DNA of 64,000 nt from Balaenoptera acutorostrata (taxonomy: Eukaryota > Chordata > Mammalia > Artiodactyla > Balaenopteridae), in assembly GCF_949987535.1 (NCBI RefSeq), contig NC_080081.1:37736428-37800427 (forward strand). The letters run 5' to 3'. Each line of letters begins with the position of its first letter. Position 1 is the stretch's first letter. The notes below the pieces were generated by a model. It was given only the letters and a program-made list of their open reading frames with translations. It ran no database searches and was not told the DNA's origin. Below, piece after piece: positions 36,890 through 49,300 of this stretch. The translations under genes and the position numbers were made by a program.

Positions 36890-39465
36890 CAAATTTCATA
36901 TTTCATGTCTATCTCTGCTTAGAAATACATTTTAGCCACTGTGTAAATATTTAAATAATTAAGTGTGTTGATTAAAAATGAAAATAATTTATTATATTAA
37001 CCTCAGTCATTAGCTCATGCAGTTACATGCTGACGTTACCATATGAATTTAAATTTAATCTTATATAAAGAATGCTAAATTTCAACATCCTAAAATATTT
37101 GCATAGTAAGAAAAGTCACACTACTGTTTGTTGAGGAGTACCAACAGCAATATTTCTGAAGAACAATAGTATATAAGTAGAAGCAATAAATCTTTTTGGC
37201 ATTGAAATAAAAAATAATGGCACCTGGAAAATTGAAGTATGAGTATAGTTACAACTAAAGGCAAAATATATTCAATTACTCAGACTAAATGGGAACAGTT
37301 TTATAACCCTTTTTATGAATTATGGACCAATATTACTTCCAATATAATAGTTATGAATTAAGCTATTATTTTTTAAATACATATCATTATGCCAGGTGTA
37401 TATGCAGGTATGCATGTATGATGATCTTTATCAGATATGATTATGTTGTGTACCTGCCCTTTTTACTTATTCATAGCATCATTTCTACAGCATAAGAAAG
37501 GATCATTAGAGCTTGAGATACATGGGGTTTCCAAAGCCAGGAAGCATTCAGCTTTCAATCAATAATCAATCAATTACAGAAAAAAAAAAGGATATATATT
37601 TTTCCCTACACTGTGACTCCCACATAATGATGAGAATTTAAATAACAACATAAAGCTGTAGGTTGTATTTGAAAGTTCATCAGATTTTATAAACACAGTT
37701 GTAATTATTATATTAGTCTTTGGCTATAAAAAATATACAATTTATGAGTTCAGTATTTTTATTTATTGAAATATTGCTATCGCAATGAGAAAATATACAC
37801 TTAGTTATCTCTCTTTTCAAAGACATTGAATGCCTTTACAGTACAGTGGGTGTCTGACACATTTTTTTCTTGGCATCATCCACCATAAGAACAAGGCTTA
37901 GTACAAAGCTTTGCTTAATAAAATATTTCTAACAACAACAAAATCAAACAGATTATTATCTCATTTTTAGTTATGAATGCCTGCATGCTATTTGAGCTTT
38001 CTTTGTTGAAAATTTTCATAGATTGTATGCCATATTTTAAAAATAGAATGATACATTTTATTTCTGTTACTCTTTTGTTACTTTAGTTAACTATATCTCT
38101 ATGTCTATAGGTATATATTTAAATAAATATAATAAATATATATTAAGAATTATACATATACATAGCTTTTACACATGCAAAAATACATTTTATATATACG
38201 TATATACAGTGGCTTCTGCTATAACAAATTCCTACCTTTGCCTATGACACTAATGAGCCAAGTTCAGTGGTAGCAATTCCTATTTTCAATTGTGGCTTAC
38301 ACAGAGTAGTCACCATTGAACTTCTCAAGGGTCTTAATTTTTTTATAACATTTTAAAATTCATTAATAAAGTCCTTTAAATCTTCTTGGGGAACATAGGC
38401 AGAGGGTGCGTTTTCTGTTCTCACATAACACATTTATTCTAATCTACCTATCTCCATAAGACTCTGATCCCCTTCCTCAGTTTCCTGCCAATGCCTTTCA
38501 GGTGGCTACCTCTCATTTACTATAGCCATAAATGCATCCATGCTTTAGAAGCAGTCCCATCAGCATGATAAGACTGTCTTCACAAATTTTTGAAACGCCA
38601 TTATTTCCTTATTAATTAGAGAGTGATCCCATGGACAATAAGATCTAGAAATACATAAATCATGAGACGTTTTTGAAAAAGATAACTTGGTGATAAAATG
38701 TAATCAGTAAATTTATGAATCAAAAAATAAAAATAAAACACAGGAAGTGAATATTTAATACATTTAAATATATAATTAAGACCTATCAACTATTAAAATA
38801 ATAGCTAAAAAAGAGAATAAAATGTTGCAAACATTTAAACATTGATACTGTAATAATATTGCATAAATAATTTTATAACTATCAGATAGCCTAAAAGGAA
38901 AGGGAGTGGGAAAATGCAAGAAAATACAGTCTATTATGCTAATGTGACTTTCTCTATACCTCACACCAAAAAGTTAATAGAAAAATTAAAAAAACATGTA
39001 AGGGTTTTTGGTGCTTTAAAACTTTTTACATGTGTGTTTGATTGTATATATGATATATATCATATTTACATAATGTTCTCATATTTTAGGAAATAATTCC
39101 TATAAAGAAATATTTTTATGAATTTCACAAAACCTCTTAACCCACGTAAAACTGTTGTTGTTGTAGGTGATGGTAGTAATGCTAAATTTAGGAGTTCTCA
39201 GTTCAGTTAAAATTACTTGGTTCTGTTCTTGTTTTGGGAAGGGCTATCAGGACAGTCAGTCCAATCTGGTTGCATTCACTTGACGTCTAGAACAGAGGAT
39301 GGTGCAGGAGGGCACAACAGCATCAGAAGGCAGGAGCTGTACAGTGGTCAGGACTATCTGGTAGAAGATGGCAGAGACAGAAGCCAAATGGGAAGATAGG
39401 GATAGCCATGCCCAAGTGCTTGCTTTTAGGAAGAACACTCCCAGGGCAGTTATGAAAGAAACAGA
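36890..39465. other. AT-rich unique region, possible L2 tail at 37,840-37,940
   Basis: No gene is seen. The run CAAGGCTTAGTACAAAGC followed by TTAATAAAATATTTCTAAC weakly resembles the L2 3' end. A GC-richer unclassified stretch lies at about 39,240-39,455. Confidence 0.45.
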
Positions 39466-39469
39466 TTGT

Positions 39470-39850
39470 TTATTTGTTTGTTTTTTGTTTTTTTCTTTTT
39501 TGTAGCTTTATTGAGATAATATTGACATATAATATGTAGTGTAAGTTGTACATTGTGATGACTTCATAAATGTATGTTTTAAAAATGATTACCACAATAA
39601 GGTTAGTTAACACCTCCCTTCCTTCCCCAAATCTCCTTTTGTATATGTTTGTGTGTGATAATAACATTTAAGATTCGTTCTCTTAACAATTGTCAAATAT
39701 ATAATACAGTATTGTTAATTATAGTCATCATGATGTACAATAGATCCCCAAAGTTATTCATCTCATAGCTGCAAGTTTATAACGTATGACCAACAAAGAT
39801 CATTCACCCCCACACACATAGTGCCCTGGTCAAAGGTATTCACCACCCCA
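39470..39850 (-). mobile_element. L1 3'UTR fragment
   Basis: A T-rich tail at the left (poly(A) on -) is followed by GCTTTATTGAGATAATATTG, CAGTATTGTTAATTATAGTC and GATGTACAATAGATCCCCAA. These are the standard reverse-strand landmarks of an L1M 3'UTR. Only the 3' end is present. Confidence 0.8.
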
Positions 39851-39854
39851 CCCC

Positions 39855-41555
39855 TCAGAGGCCTGGTTGTTGCTCTTCCTCCACTTCCACAAAATAGCGG
39901 TGTCCCTTTCCAAAAGCTATAATTTCACTTTTTCTTTTTCCAAATCATTCTTTGTTCACATTCAGACATTTTGTCCAGAAGAATCAAGTGCAAGAGAGAC
40001 AAAAGTATTTATACAATCATAAGTAAATGTGAACCACCTAAGCCACATTTGGTTAGGCTGCCACCTAGAGGGTGTACCAATAAGGAAGACCTAGGGTAGC
40101 TGGTAGATGAAAGGACACACGATATCCAGGGATGTTAAACAAATAAAATAAATAAATAAAACCTTCAAGGAATAGCTGAGTCATTTAACTGATATAGGCC
40201 TCAAAATAGATATGAAAGGGAAATAAGTTTGGGGTTTCACTGGGAAGATTTTGAAGTATGTAGGAATTAAGGGTTGAAGATAAAAGTCCACAACTCAGCA
40301 GGTTATATCTTTCTCATGACCATTTACCTCCCTCTAATTCAATGGGCCCAGGAAAAGATTGAAACTTAAATGTACTAAAGGAAAAAGATATCAATGATCC
40401 AAATACAATACTGATACCATTAAATTTGATAGTGTATATCCCTAAATAAATTTTAGGGTGGGTCAGTCTAACACATGGAGCCAAATTAGAGCTAACCATC
40501 CTGTGGTCCAATTTCTAAGTGTAAAGGACATCACCACAGCATTGCATTGCATATATGGTATCAAGGAGAAGTGTTAGCAAGGCTGCTGTTATCGCTGGTC
40601 TTGTAGGAAAAATGTCTAGAGCTTGAATAACTGAAACAGGTAATAAATAGAATAAAAGGAGACATTAGTGTTCTAAACTTTGCTCATGGTGGATTTTTAT
40701 TTGTCTGATTAATATATTTTTTTTTTCCTTTCACACAGTTCTAAAGTTTAAACCACCTCATATCAGAGTTTAATTCTTATCCTCATTAGGTAGCTTGTAG
40801 GCATTACAGTCTCAATTTTATTTGGCAACCTCCTATTCCATTCTTGTGATATGGGCATAACCTTTATTACATGTCCTGGATGCTAGTGCAATTGTCAAAA
40901 GCAGCTCCAGTTCTCAAGCACTAAACAGGAATCCTCAGAGCATGAATTTGTATTGGTGCTCTCTTATTGTCAAAGATTCATGCTTTCAATTTATTTTTAG
41001 TATCTGTGCCTTTCTTAATTTTATGAAAAATCACCATTGGATTTTAAAGGGTGTTTTAAAATATTATATCATGCTTTTTAGCTGTTGCAATCGGAAATGT
41101 TCAGTAAACCCAATCAACCAAATTGCCAGAAATGGAAGACAGAAACTCATTTTTATCTTCTAATTTGCTTAAATACACTTAATTACCTGTATTAATTTTC
41201 TTGTGAAACTGTAATAAGTACCATGCAGTAGCTCTATTCCATTAGGTGTTTCTGGTTTAATGTGTGCTATTTCTTTTTCTGGCTGCTGTATCAGAACAAT
41301 GGATGAGACATGGTAAGTCTTAGAGAAATGCCTGATATATTTTGATATATGATTGCTACTTATTACATAAACAGAGCTGTTTATTTTAACCTAATTTTTA
41401 ACTAAATATTTTAGCTGACCACTATAATTTAAACATGCAGAAAATAATAGTAGAATTTCCAGATTAAAACATAATTTTAGTAGGAAAAAAAGCTTTATGT
41501 CTACCAAATATAGTGAGACTCTAGAAGAACTTCAAGAAAAGAACAACACCATATA
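39855..41555. other. Unclassified, mostly unique sequence
   Basis: I recognise no gene. A small (AAAT)n run lies near 40,140-40,160. The stretch 39,990-40,640 has a more mixed composition but no recognised family. Confidence 0.45.
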
Positions 41556-41558
41556 CAT

Positions 41559-41797
41559 CAATGGTTCTCAACTGGAGGTGATTTTTTTCTCCCTGGATAT
41601 ATTTGGTAGCTTCTTGAGACATTTTTGGTTGTCACATTGACTTGGAGGAATGACTGTCTTTTAGTGGTAGAGACAGGGGATGCTGTTAAACATCCTACAA
41701 TGCACAAGACAGTATTCCCTTCTTTCTTGCACACACACACACACACAAAGAATTATCAAGACCAAAATGTCAACATTGTCAATGTTTGGAAATCCTG
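41559..41797 (+). mobile_element. MER5A-like hAT (Charlie) DNA transposon relic
   Basis: It starts with an inverted-repeat-like CAATGGTTCTCAACTGG (MER5A: CAGTGGTTCTCAAC) and ends TTTGGAAATCCTG (MER5A: TTGAGAAACCCTG). Between them are TTTTTGGTTGTCAC, GATGCTGTTAAACATCC, TACAATGCACAAGACAG and AGAATTATCAAGACC, all MER5A landmarks. A (CA)n run at 41,730-41,746 has grown inside it. It is non-autonomous and immobile. Confidence 0.9.
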
Positions 41798-41799
41798 GC

Positions 41800-42328
41800 A
41801 TAGATCTACATGATTGTTAGTAATACTGGGAAAAGCAGAGAGAATGTAGCCAGACAAGGCTTAAGCACTGTAGGACAATCATAAGCTAAGAGGGGATACA
41901 GATAGGTTAATAAAATAGTGACACAGGGAAGAAGAAATCTTAGCAACTCTAAAGAAGACCGTTAAGACACAGACTAAAACAGAGATAGCAAAAATAAAGA
42001 GAAATTATCTAATTAGCCTCATAGATATAGATGGTGAAGTAAGATATATAATGCAAATAGTGGAAAATATGTAGGAATGAAACCTATTTTAGATGTAGAT
42101 TTCTCACTAGGCAGTATTATTTTTGACTGTCTGCACAATTTTTCCTCTAAATTTCAAGTTTTTAGAAAAAAGGCTAGTAAATAAGTTATTCAAAATTTTC
42201 ACATGGGGAGGAAAACCAAGTTAAGGATGAAGAAGAAACGATTAAATGCTCCATTCCTCTGCCAAATTTAAACAATAAATATCTTTATTTCAAATATAAT
42301 TCTTTGTTTCCTGCAAAATATATTGTTA
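41800..42328. other. Unique sequence
   Basis: Nothing is recognised here. Confidence 0.5.
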
Positions 42329-42341
42329 AGCATGTCATTTT

Positions 42342-42667
42342 TTTTATTTTTTAAATTTATTTATTTTATTGATTTATTTTTGGCTGTGCTGGGTCTTTGT
42401 TGCTGTGTGCGGGCTTTCTCTAGTTGCAGTGAGTGGAGACTACTCTGTTGCGGTGTGTGGGGTTCTCATCCCAGTGGCTTCTCTTGTTGCAGGGCACAGG
42501 CTCTAGGCATGCAGGCTTCAGTAGTTGCAGCAGACAGGCTCAGTAATTGTGGCTCACGGGCATAGTTGCTCCGCGGCATGTGGGATATTCCCGGACCAGG
42601 GCTCAAACCTGTGTCCCCTGCATTGGCAGGTGAATTCTAAACCACTGCGCCACCAGGGAAGTCCCCT
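42342..42667 (-). mobile_element. CHR-type SINE
   Basis: On - the head is GGGACTTCCCTGGTGGCGCAG-like with an intact A box (TGGCGCAGTGG). It is followed by a B box with one CpG lost (GGTTTGAGCCC) and the CCACATGCCGCGGAGCAACT block. A perfect 13-bp duplication, AGCATGTCATTTT, flanks it (42,329-42,341 and 42,668-42,680). Confidence 0.95.
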
Positions 42668-42680
42668 AGCATGTCATTTT

Positions 42681-43865
42681 AATGTAGAGTATGTTACTAT
42701 GTCTTGAAAATCCCTTCAAAAATTGATTTAGTGTCATACTACAGATTTAATAAGAATATTTTTATACATTGCTTCTTTCTTCTAAGTAGCAAATGGTCCT
42801 AGAACTTATAATGATAAAAATGAACTTACCTATAGCTTATCTGTAACTCTAGCTTCTTTTAATCTGAGATTAAAATGTTTTTTTTATAATTCCATGCTTT
42901 GTAAATTGAAGGTTAAATCTCTGCTCTAAAGATATAATCTCTGTATTTTCCAAGACTATATTTATCAATCTGTGACTTTAATTCAGCATAACTCCAGTCT
43001 CAATTATTTCGTAAAAATTAAATTGCTTTATACTTTAAACAGCTTACTTCTTATATTTGGTATAAATGTCAAATCATGAAAATATTTTCCTATGTACACA
43101 AGAAGGTAGTATAAAGGGTCATCCTCATCTAGGGCCAGTAAGAGAACTAAATTATCCCTGCCATTAATGCTGATGTTACAGTGGTAATTACTACATAACA
43201 TCTAGCAAAATTATACTTTGAGAGCAATTTCCCACTGAGTTGATTGCCACCTGGATTCACTGCTTCTTCTTCTTTTTTTTTTTTCACTGCTTCTTAATTG
43301 GTTAAGTAATATCAAGCAATAATTGAAGAAAATAGAAAATAGCTTGTTTTAATTTAAGGAAACACAGAGGACTCCATCCATGAGGGGGGGACGGGGAAGA
43401 AACAAATGTATTCCCATCCTGCTCTCATGCATTTATTATGTCCCTTGAATACATAAATTATTAAAATTCAAATTCATATATTTGTAACAGACTAGTTTAT
43501 AATGGCTTGGTATGAAGTAGAAATAGTTTATGCTTTAGTTTTATGTGGTAGAGTTAAGGTCCAGATAAATTTAGCATGTCTTTCTACATATTATTCATAC
43601 ATTAAATTCACACATTAAATCCATTGAAATTATTTTGATTATTTAAAATTTCAAACACTTTGGTGACAGTGTTTTGTTTCATCTTTGTAATAATAAAACA
43701 AATATTTCCCAGTAATATTTTAGGAAAGTTTATAATATTGACAAATATATAAATAATCATAATTTTTTTTTGCTTTAGTTTTTAGCTTAAGTATATTTTA
43801 TTACATAATAATACACAGAGAAAGTTTGCACAAGGTCAAACTTGGAGGCATATTATACCATTTAA
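42681..43865. other. AT-rich unique sequence
   Basis: Nothing is recognised except short T and A tracts. Confidence 0.5.
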
Positions 43866-43867
43866 AC

Positions 43868-44060
43868 TGCACTGACTTGGAAATAGATAGAAACATGTGC
43901 TTGAACTTAGGTATATCACTTTCTAGCAGTGTGTCATTGGGGAAGGAACTTAACCACTTTAACCCTTAATTTCTGTAAAATGGGTCTTTGCTCATATTCT
44001 TTTCAGAATGAAAAACGTTCACATATAACTTGTAACTTAATAAACCCTAAGAAATTAGTA
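43868..44060 (+). mobile_element. MIR SINE (decayed)
   Basis: CACTTTCTAGCAGTGTGTCA, GGAACTTAACCACTTTAACC and TTTCTGTAAAATGGGTC match the MIR central core in the correct order: CACTTACTAGCTGTGTGACC, then AAGTTACTTAACCTCT, then CATCTGTAAAATGGGG. Confidence 0.8.
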
Positions 44061-44064
44061 GCAA

Positions 44065-44930
44065 GTAAAATAATAATAATAAATAAAACATGACAAAAAA
44101 AATCTCTGTTTTTATAGGTCAAGGAACACTTAAGTTTGAATATGGCTCAGAATTACAAGACCTTTCATTCATTCATGTACGAAGTTGGCTTAGCTAAATG
44201 AGTACTGTGTTTGAAGGTTCTGCTTGTGTTAACCTGTGTCATTTGTTAAGAAAATTAATACTAACCTGCTACTGGTTTTATAATTTTCTTTCATTTCATG
44301 CTAAGGAACTATAGTAAAATCCTATTTAATTATAACTTTAATTTTGTGAAGGTCTAAGTGCTAATGTCATGAAATAGACAACATGAACTTTAGACAATAT
44401 TAATTTAAGTTGAATATGCATTTCTATAGCAGCTTGCACATAACTTTAGAAACATTGATCACGTTTATAATAAATTCTTGATAATATTATAGACATGTTT
44501 CACAGTTCAAATTTTTTGAAATTGAATGCACTTAACAATAAATATGAAAAGCAACATTCAGCTTCCAGGCAGAGGAGTATGCTGAGACAGAGCTGTCCAT
44601 GATTACTCTAAACAAGGTTGAGCCTTACATGGAAAGTTCATCTTCTTATATTTCTGGTGTTTTGATCTAGCATCCAATGGATTTTCAACTTAGAGTCCTA
44701 AATTTTGCTTGGTAATTTTGAAAAATTATTGTTGTCAATGTTATGTTAGGACAATTGGTTGGTACATACAATAGAAGGCTGATTGTCAATGTAAGAAAAT
44801 TTGAGAGTAGTACATAGTGCAAAATATCTCAGCATTGTGTGTGCATCATTTACATATTGTTAAGCTATAATTTGAGCACCAAAGAAACTTCAATATGTCA
44901 GAAATTCTGTTTAAGTGCCTTTGTTTAAAT
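44065..44930. other. AT-rich unique sequence
   Basis: Nothing is recognised in this interval. Confidence 0.5.
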
Positions 44931-44933
44931 ATG

Positions 44934-45195
44934 TCTATTAAATAATTACTTAGGGAAAAATAACAATATTTTAAATGCATAAAAATCTAAAATCTGTGAT
45001 AGGTCTCAACATTTTATTGTCAATCTTAAAGGCTCTAATGACAATACAATTTTGAATTGGATTATAAAATTGTTTCAATGTAAGTCCTATTTGACCTTGA
45101 AAATGAAGTAACACAAAAGGCTAAGAACTCTTGAAATCAAAATCTAATTGTGATACTGAAAAAAGAACTAGTATGTAATTTTATGCATAAGTGTA
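44934..45195 (+). repeat. Direct duplicate, copy 1 (partner at 59,898-60,155)
   Basis: About 250 bp here recurs at a constant offset of 14,964 bases, in the same orientation, at roughly 90-92% identity by eye. The first 70 bases are identical and there is no net gap over about 245 bases. It is non-coding and not a family I recognise. It could be a local duplication or two copies of an unrecognised dispersed repeat. Confidence 0.9.
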
Positions 45196-45199
45196 TAAT

Positions 45200-45840
45200 T
45201 TTGATTAAAAACAACAAAATAAATGAGCTGCAATTAAGACAGTATTTTATTTCCTCTGTCATTAAATCAACTTTGAATTTTATACTCAGTATTGTCAGAT
45301 AAAAGAAAAATAGCAGTTTTGGTGGGTGTATATTGTATATAGAAAAATTCATGATATAAGGAATATATCTGATTTGATTGTTAAAATTAGCACCAATACA
45401 TATAAATGTCTGATGAATATATGTATTTTAAATATACTTTTTATACTAGCTTCAGTAAAATTAAAAAATAAATAAATGAGTGTAACCTGGTCTACAAACA
45501 CCTTAAAACTATTCACAAGAACTCTGTGACACAACTTTAATAATGTATTAGAAATTCAAATTTAAGTAGGCAGTCCAACCTCTGCTTTCTTGGTTTGGAA
45601 GGGAAACATGTGACATTTATGCAAATTATTCTTAGGCCATTTAGTCATGGAGGAAACACTATCATTACTTTTTTTCCCACTGGATATTTACATACATATA
45701 TTTATCAAGTTGAGATCATACAGAACATAATGTTGTATATTAGACTTTATATGATATTTTATCTTGAACTTTTCTTCTCATCATTACAAACTTTTCAAAG
45801 TATGACTTCAACAGTCTTATAATGTTGTATAGAAGTGGTA
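45200..45840. other. AT-rich unique sequence
   Basis: Nothing is recognised in this interval. Confidence 0.5.
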
Positions 45841-45844
45841 CTTG

Positions 45845-46165
45845 TTTTCTTTTTATTGACATATAATTGACTTATACATTATTTAGTTTCAGGTGTATAA
45901 CATTATGACTTGATGTATGTATATATTATGATTTGACCACAACAATTTCTAGTTAACATTCATCACCACAAATAGTTACAAAATTTTTTTCTTGTGATTA
46001 GAACATTTAAGATGTACTATCTTAGCAACTTTGAAAAATAAAGTACAGTATTATTAACTATAATCACCAAGCTGTACATTACATTTCCAAGGCTTATAGG
46101 TTTCATGACTGGAAATTTGCACCTTTTAACCACCTTCACTCATTTCACCCACCCCCAGTACCTGA
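45845..46165 (-). mobile_element. L1 3'UTR fragment
   Basis: Reverse-strand landmarks of an L1 3'UTR are present: TTTTTATTGACATATAATTG, TTTCAGGTGTATAACATTA, TACAGTATTATTAACTATA and AGCTGTACATTACATTTCC. It is 5' truncated and lies about 90 bp left of the large L1 stack. Confidence 0.8.
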
Positions 46166-46237
46166 TGTATATATTAAAAGAATAAGAAAGATTTTAAACT
46201 TATTTTCCTGTATAACAAAGTTATTAAAGTGCTTTCA

Positions 46238-46253
46238 GAGGTCAATGATTTTT
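46238..46253. repeat. Left target-site duplication of the older L1
   Basis: GAGGTCAATGATTTTT here matches GAGGTCGATGGTATTTT at 59,525-59,541 apart from three differences. The pair brackets the entire L1-in-L1 stack and marks the original insertion site of the older L1. Confidence 0.75.
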
Positions 46254-46396
46254 TGAATTTCATTTTACTTTATTTTTTTATACAGCAGATTCTTATTAGT
46301 TATCTATTTTACACACATTAGTGTATATATGTCAATCGCAATCTCCCAATTCTTCCTACCCTCCCTTTCCCCCCTTAGTGTCCATACGTTTGTTCT

Positions 46397-49300
46397 CTAC
46401 ATCTGTGTCTCTGTTTCTTCCTTGCAAACCAGTTCATCTCTACCATTTTTCGAGATTCCACATATATGCGTTAATATGCAATATTTGTTTTTCTCTTTCT
46501 GACTTACTTCACTCTGTATGACAGTCTCTAGGTGCATCCTCATCTCTACAAATGATCCAATTCCCTTCCTTTTTATGGCTGAGTAATAGTCCATTGTATA
46601 TATGTGCCACATCTTCTTTATCCATTTGTCTATCAATGGGCATTATGTTGCTTCCATGACCTGGCTATTGTAAATCGTGCTGCAATGAACATTGGAGTGC
46701 ATGTCTTTTTGAATTATGGTTTTTGCTGGGTATATGCCCAGTAGTGGGATTGCTGGGTCATATGGTAATTCTATTTTTAGTTGTTTAAGGAGCCTCCATA
46801 CTGTTATCCATAGTTGCTGTATCAATTTACATTCCCACAAACAGTGCAGGAGGGTTCCCTTTTCTCCACACCCTCTCCAGCATTTGGTGTTTGTAGATTT
46901 CCTTGTGATGCCCTTCTAACCAGTGGGAGGTGATGCCTCATTGTAGTTTTGATTTGCATTTCTCTAATAATTAGTGATGTTGAGAAGCTTTTCCTGTGCC
47001 TCTTGGTCATCTATCTGCATGTCTTCTTTGGAGAATTGTCTATTTAGGTCTTCTGCCCATTTTTGGATTCGGTTGTGTGTTTTTTTTGATATTGAGCTGC
47101 ATGAGCTGCTTGTAAATTTTGGAGCTTAATCCTTTGTCCGCTGATTCATCTGCAAATATTTTCTCCCATTATGAGGGTTGCCTTCTCATATTCTTTATAG
47201 TTTCTGTTGCTGTTCAAAAGCTTTTAAGTTTCACTAGGTCCCATTTGTTTATTTTTGTTTTTATTTCCATTACTCTAGGAGGTGGATCAAAAAAGATCTT
47301 GCTGTGATTTATGTCAAAGAGTGTTCTTCCTGTGTTTTCCTCTAAGAGTTTTATAGTGTCTAGTCTTACATTTAAGTCTTTAATCCATTTGAAGTTTATT
47401 TTTGTGTATGGTGTTAGGGAGTGTTCTAATTTCATTCTTTTATATGTAGCTGTCCAGTTTTCCCAGCACCACTTATTGAAGAGACTGTCTTTTCTCCATT
47501 GTATATCCTTGCCTCCATTGTCATAGATTACTTGACCATATGTTTGTGGGTTTATCTCTGGGCTTTCTATCCTTTTACCTTGATCTATATTTCTGTTTTT
47601 GTGCAGTACCAGATTGTCTTGATTAATGTAGCTCTGTAATATAGTCTGAAGACAGGGAGTTTGATTCCTCCAGCTCCGTTTATTTTTCCCTCAAGATTGC
47701 TTGGGCTATTTGGGTTTATTTATTTATTTATTTATTTATTGTCTCCATACAAATTTAAATTTCTTTTGTTCTAGTTCTCTTAAAAATGCCTTTGGTAATT
47801 TGATGAGGATTGCATTGAAACTGTAGATTGCCTTGGAGAGTATAGTAACTTTGACAACGTGTATTCTTCCAATCCAAGAACATTGTATATCTCTCCATCT
47901 GTTTGTGTCATCTTTGATTTCTTTCATCAGTATCTTATAGTTTTCTGAGTACAGATCTTTTACCTCCTTAAGTAGATTTATTCCTGAGTATTTTATTCTT
48001 TTTGTTGCAATTGTGAATGAGATTGTTTTCTTAATTTCTCTTTCTGATTTTTCATTGTTAGTGCACAGGAATGCAAGAGATTTCTGTGCATTAATTTTCT
48101 CTCCTGCAACTTTACCCAATTCATTGATTAGCTCTAGTAGTTTTCTGGTGGCACCTTTAGGATTCTCTATGTATAGTACCTTGTCATCTGCAAACAGTGA
48201 CAGTTTTACTTCTTCTTTTGCAATTTGTATTCATTTTTTTTCTTTTTCTTCTCTGATTGCCATGGCTAGGACATCCAAAAATATGTTGAATAATAATGGT
48301 GAGGTTGGACATCCTTGTCTTGCTCCTGATCTTAGAGAAAATGCTTTCAGTTTTTCACCATTGAGAATGATGTTGGCTGTGGGTTTGTCATATATGGCCT
48401 TTATTATGTTGAGGTAGGTTCCCTCTATGATCACTATCTGGAGAGTTTTTATCATAAATCAGTGTTGAATTTTGTCAAAAGATTTTCTGCATCTATTGAG
48501 ATGATCCTATGGTTTTTTTCCCTTCAGTTTGTTAATATAGTGTATCACATTGATTGATTTGCATATATTGAAGAATCTTTGCATCCCTGGGATAAATCCC
48601 ACTTGATCGTGGTGTATGATCCTTTTAATGTGTTGTTGGATTCTGTTTGCTTGTCTTTTGTTAAGGTGTTTTTGCAACTATATTCATCATTGATATTGGT
48701 CTGTAATTTTCTTTTCTGTAGTATCTTTGTCTGGTTTTGGTATCAGGGTGATGGTGGCCTCGTAGAATGACTTTGGGAGTGTTCCTTCCTCTGCAATTTT
48801 TGGGAAGAGTTTGAGAAGGATGGGTGTTAGCTCTTCTTTAAATGTTTAATAGAATTCACCTGTGCAGCCATCTGGTCTTGGACCTTTATTTGTTGGAAGA
48901 TTTTTAATCACAGTTTCAATTTCATTACTTGTGATTTGTCTGTTCATATTTTCTATTTCTTCCTGGTTCAGTCTTGGAAGGTTACACATTTTTAAGAAAT
49001 TGTCCATTTCTTCCAGGTTGTCCATTTTATTGGCATAGAGTTGTTTATAGTAGTCTCTTATGGTGGTTTGTATTTCTGCGGTATCCGTTGTAACTTCTCC
49101 TTTTTCATTTCTAATTTTATAGATTTGAGTCCTCTCCCTCTTTTTCTTGATGAGTCTGGCTAAAGGTTTATCAATTTTCTTTATCTTCTTAAAGGACAAA
49201 CTTTTAGTTTTATAGATCTTTGGTATTCTTTTCATTGTTTCTATTTCATTTATTTCTGCTCTAATATTTATATTTCTTTCCTTTTACTAAATTTGGGTTT

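Noticed and set aside
41700..41750. Possible direct-repeat array at the CA tract
   Set aside because: Simple dinucleotide repeat; no spacer structure. CRISPR arrays do not occur in mammalian nuclear genomes.
45137..45352. Possible small gene in the duplicated segment
   Set aside because: Frames are short, AT-driven and not shared between the two duplicate copies.
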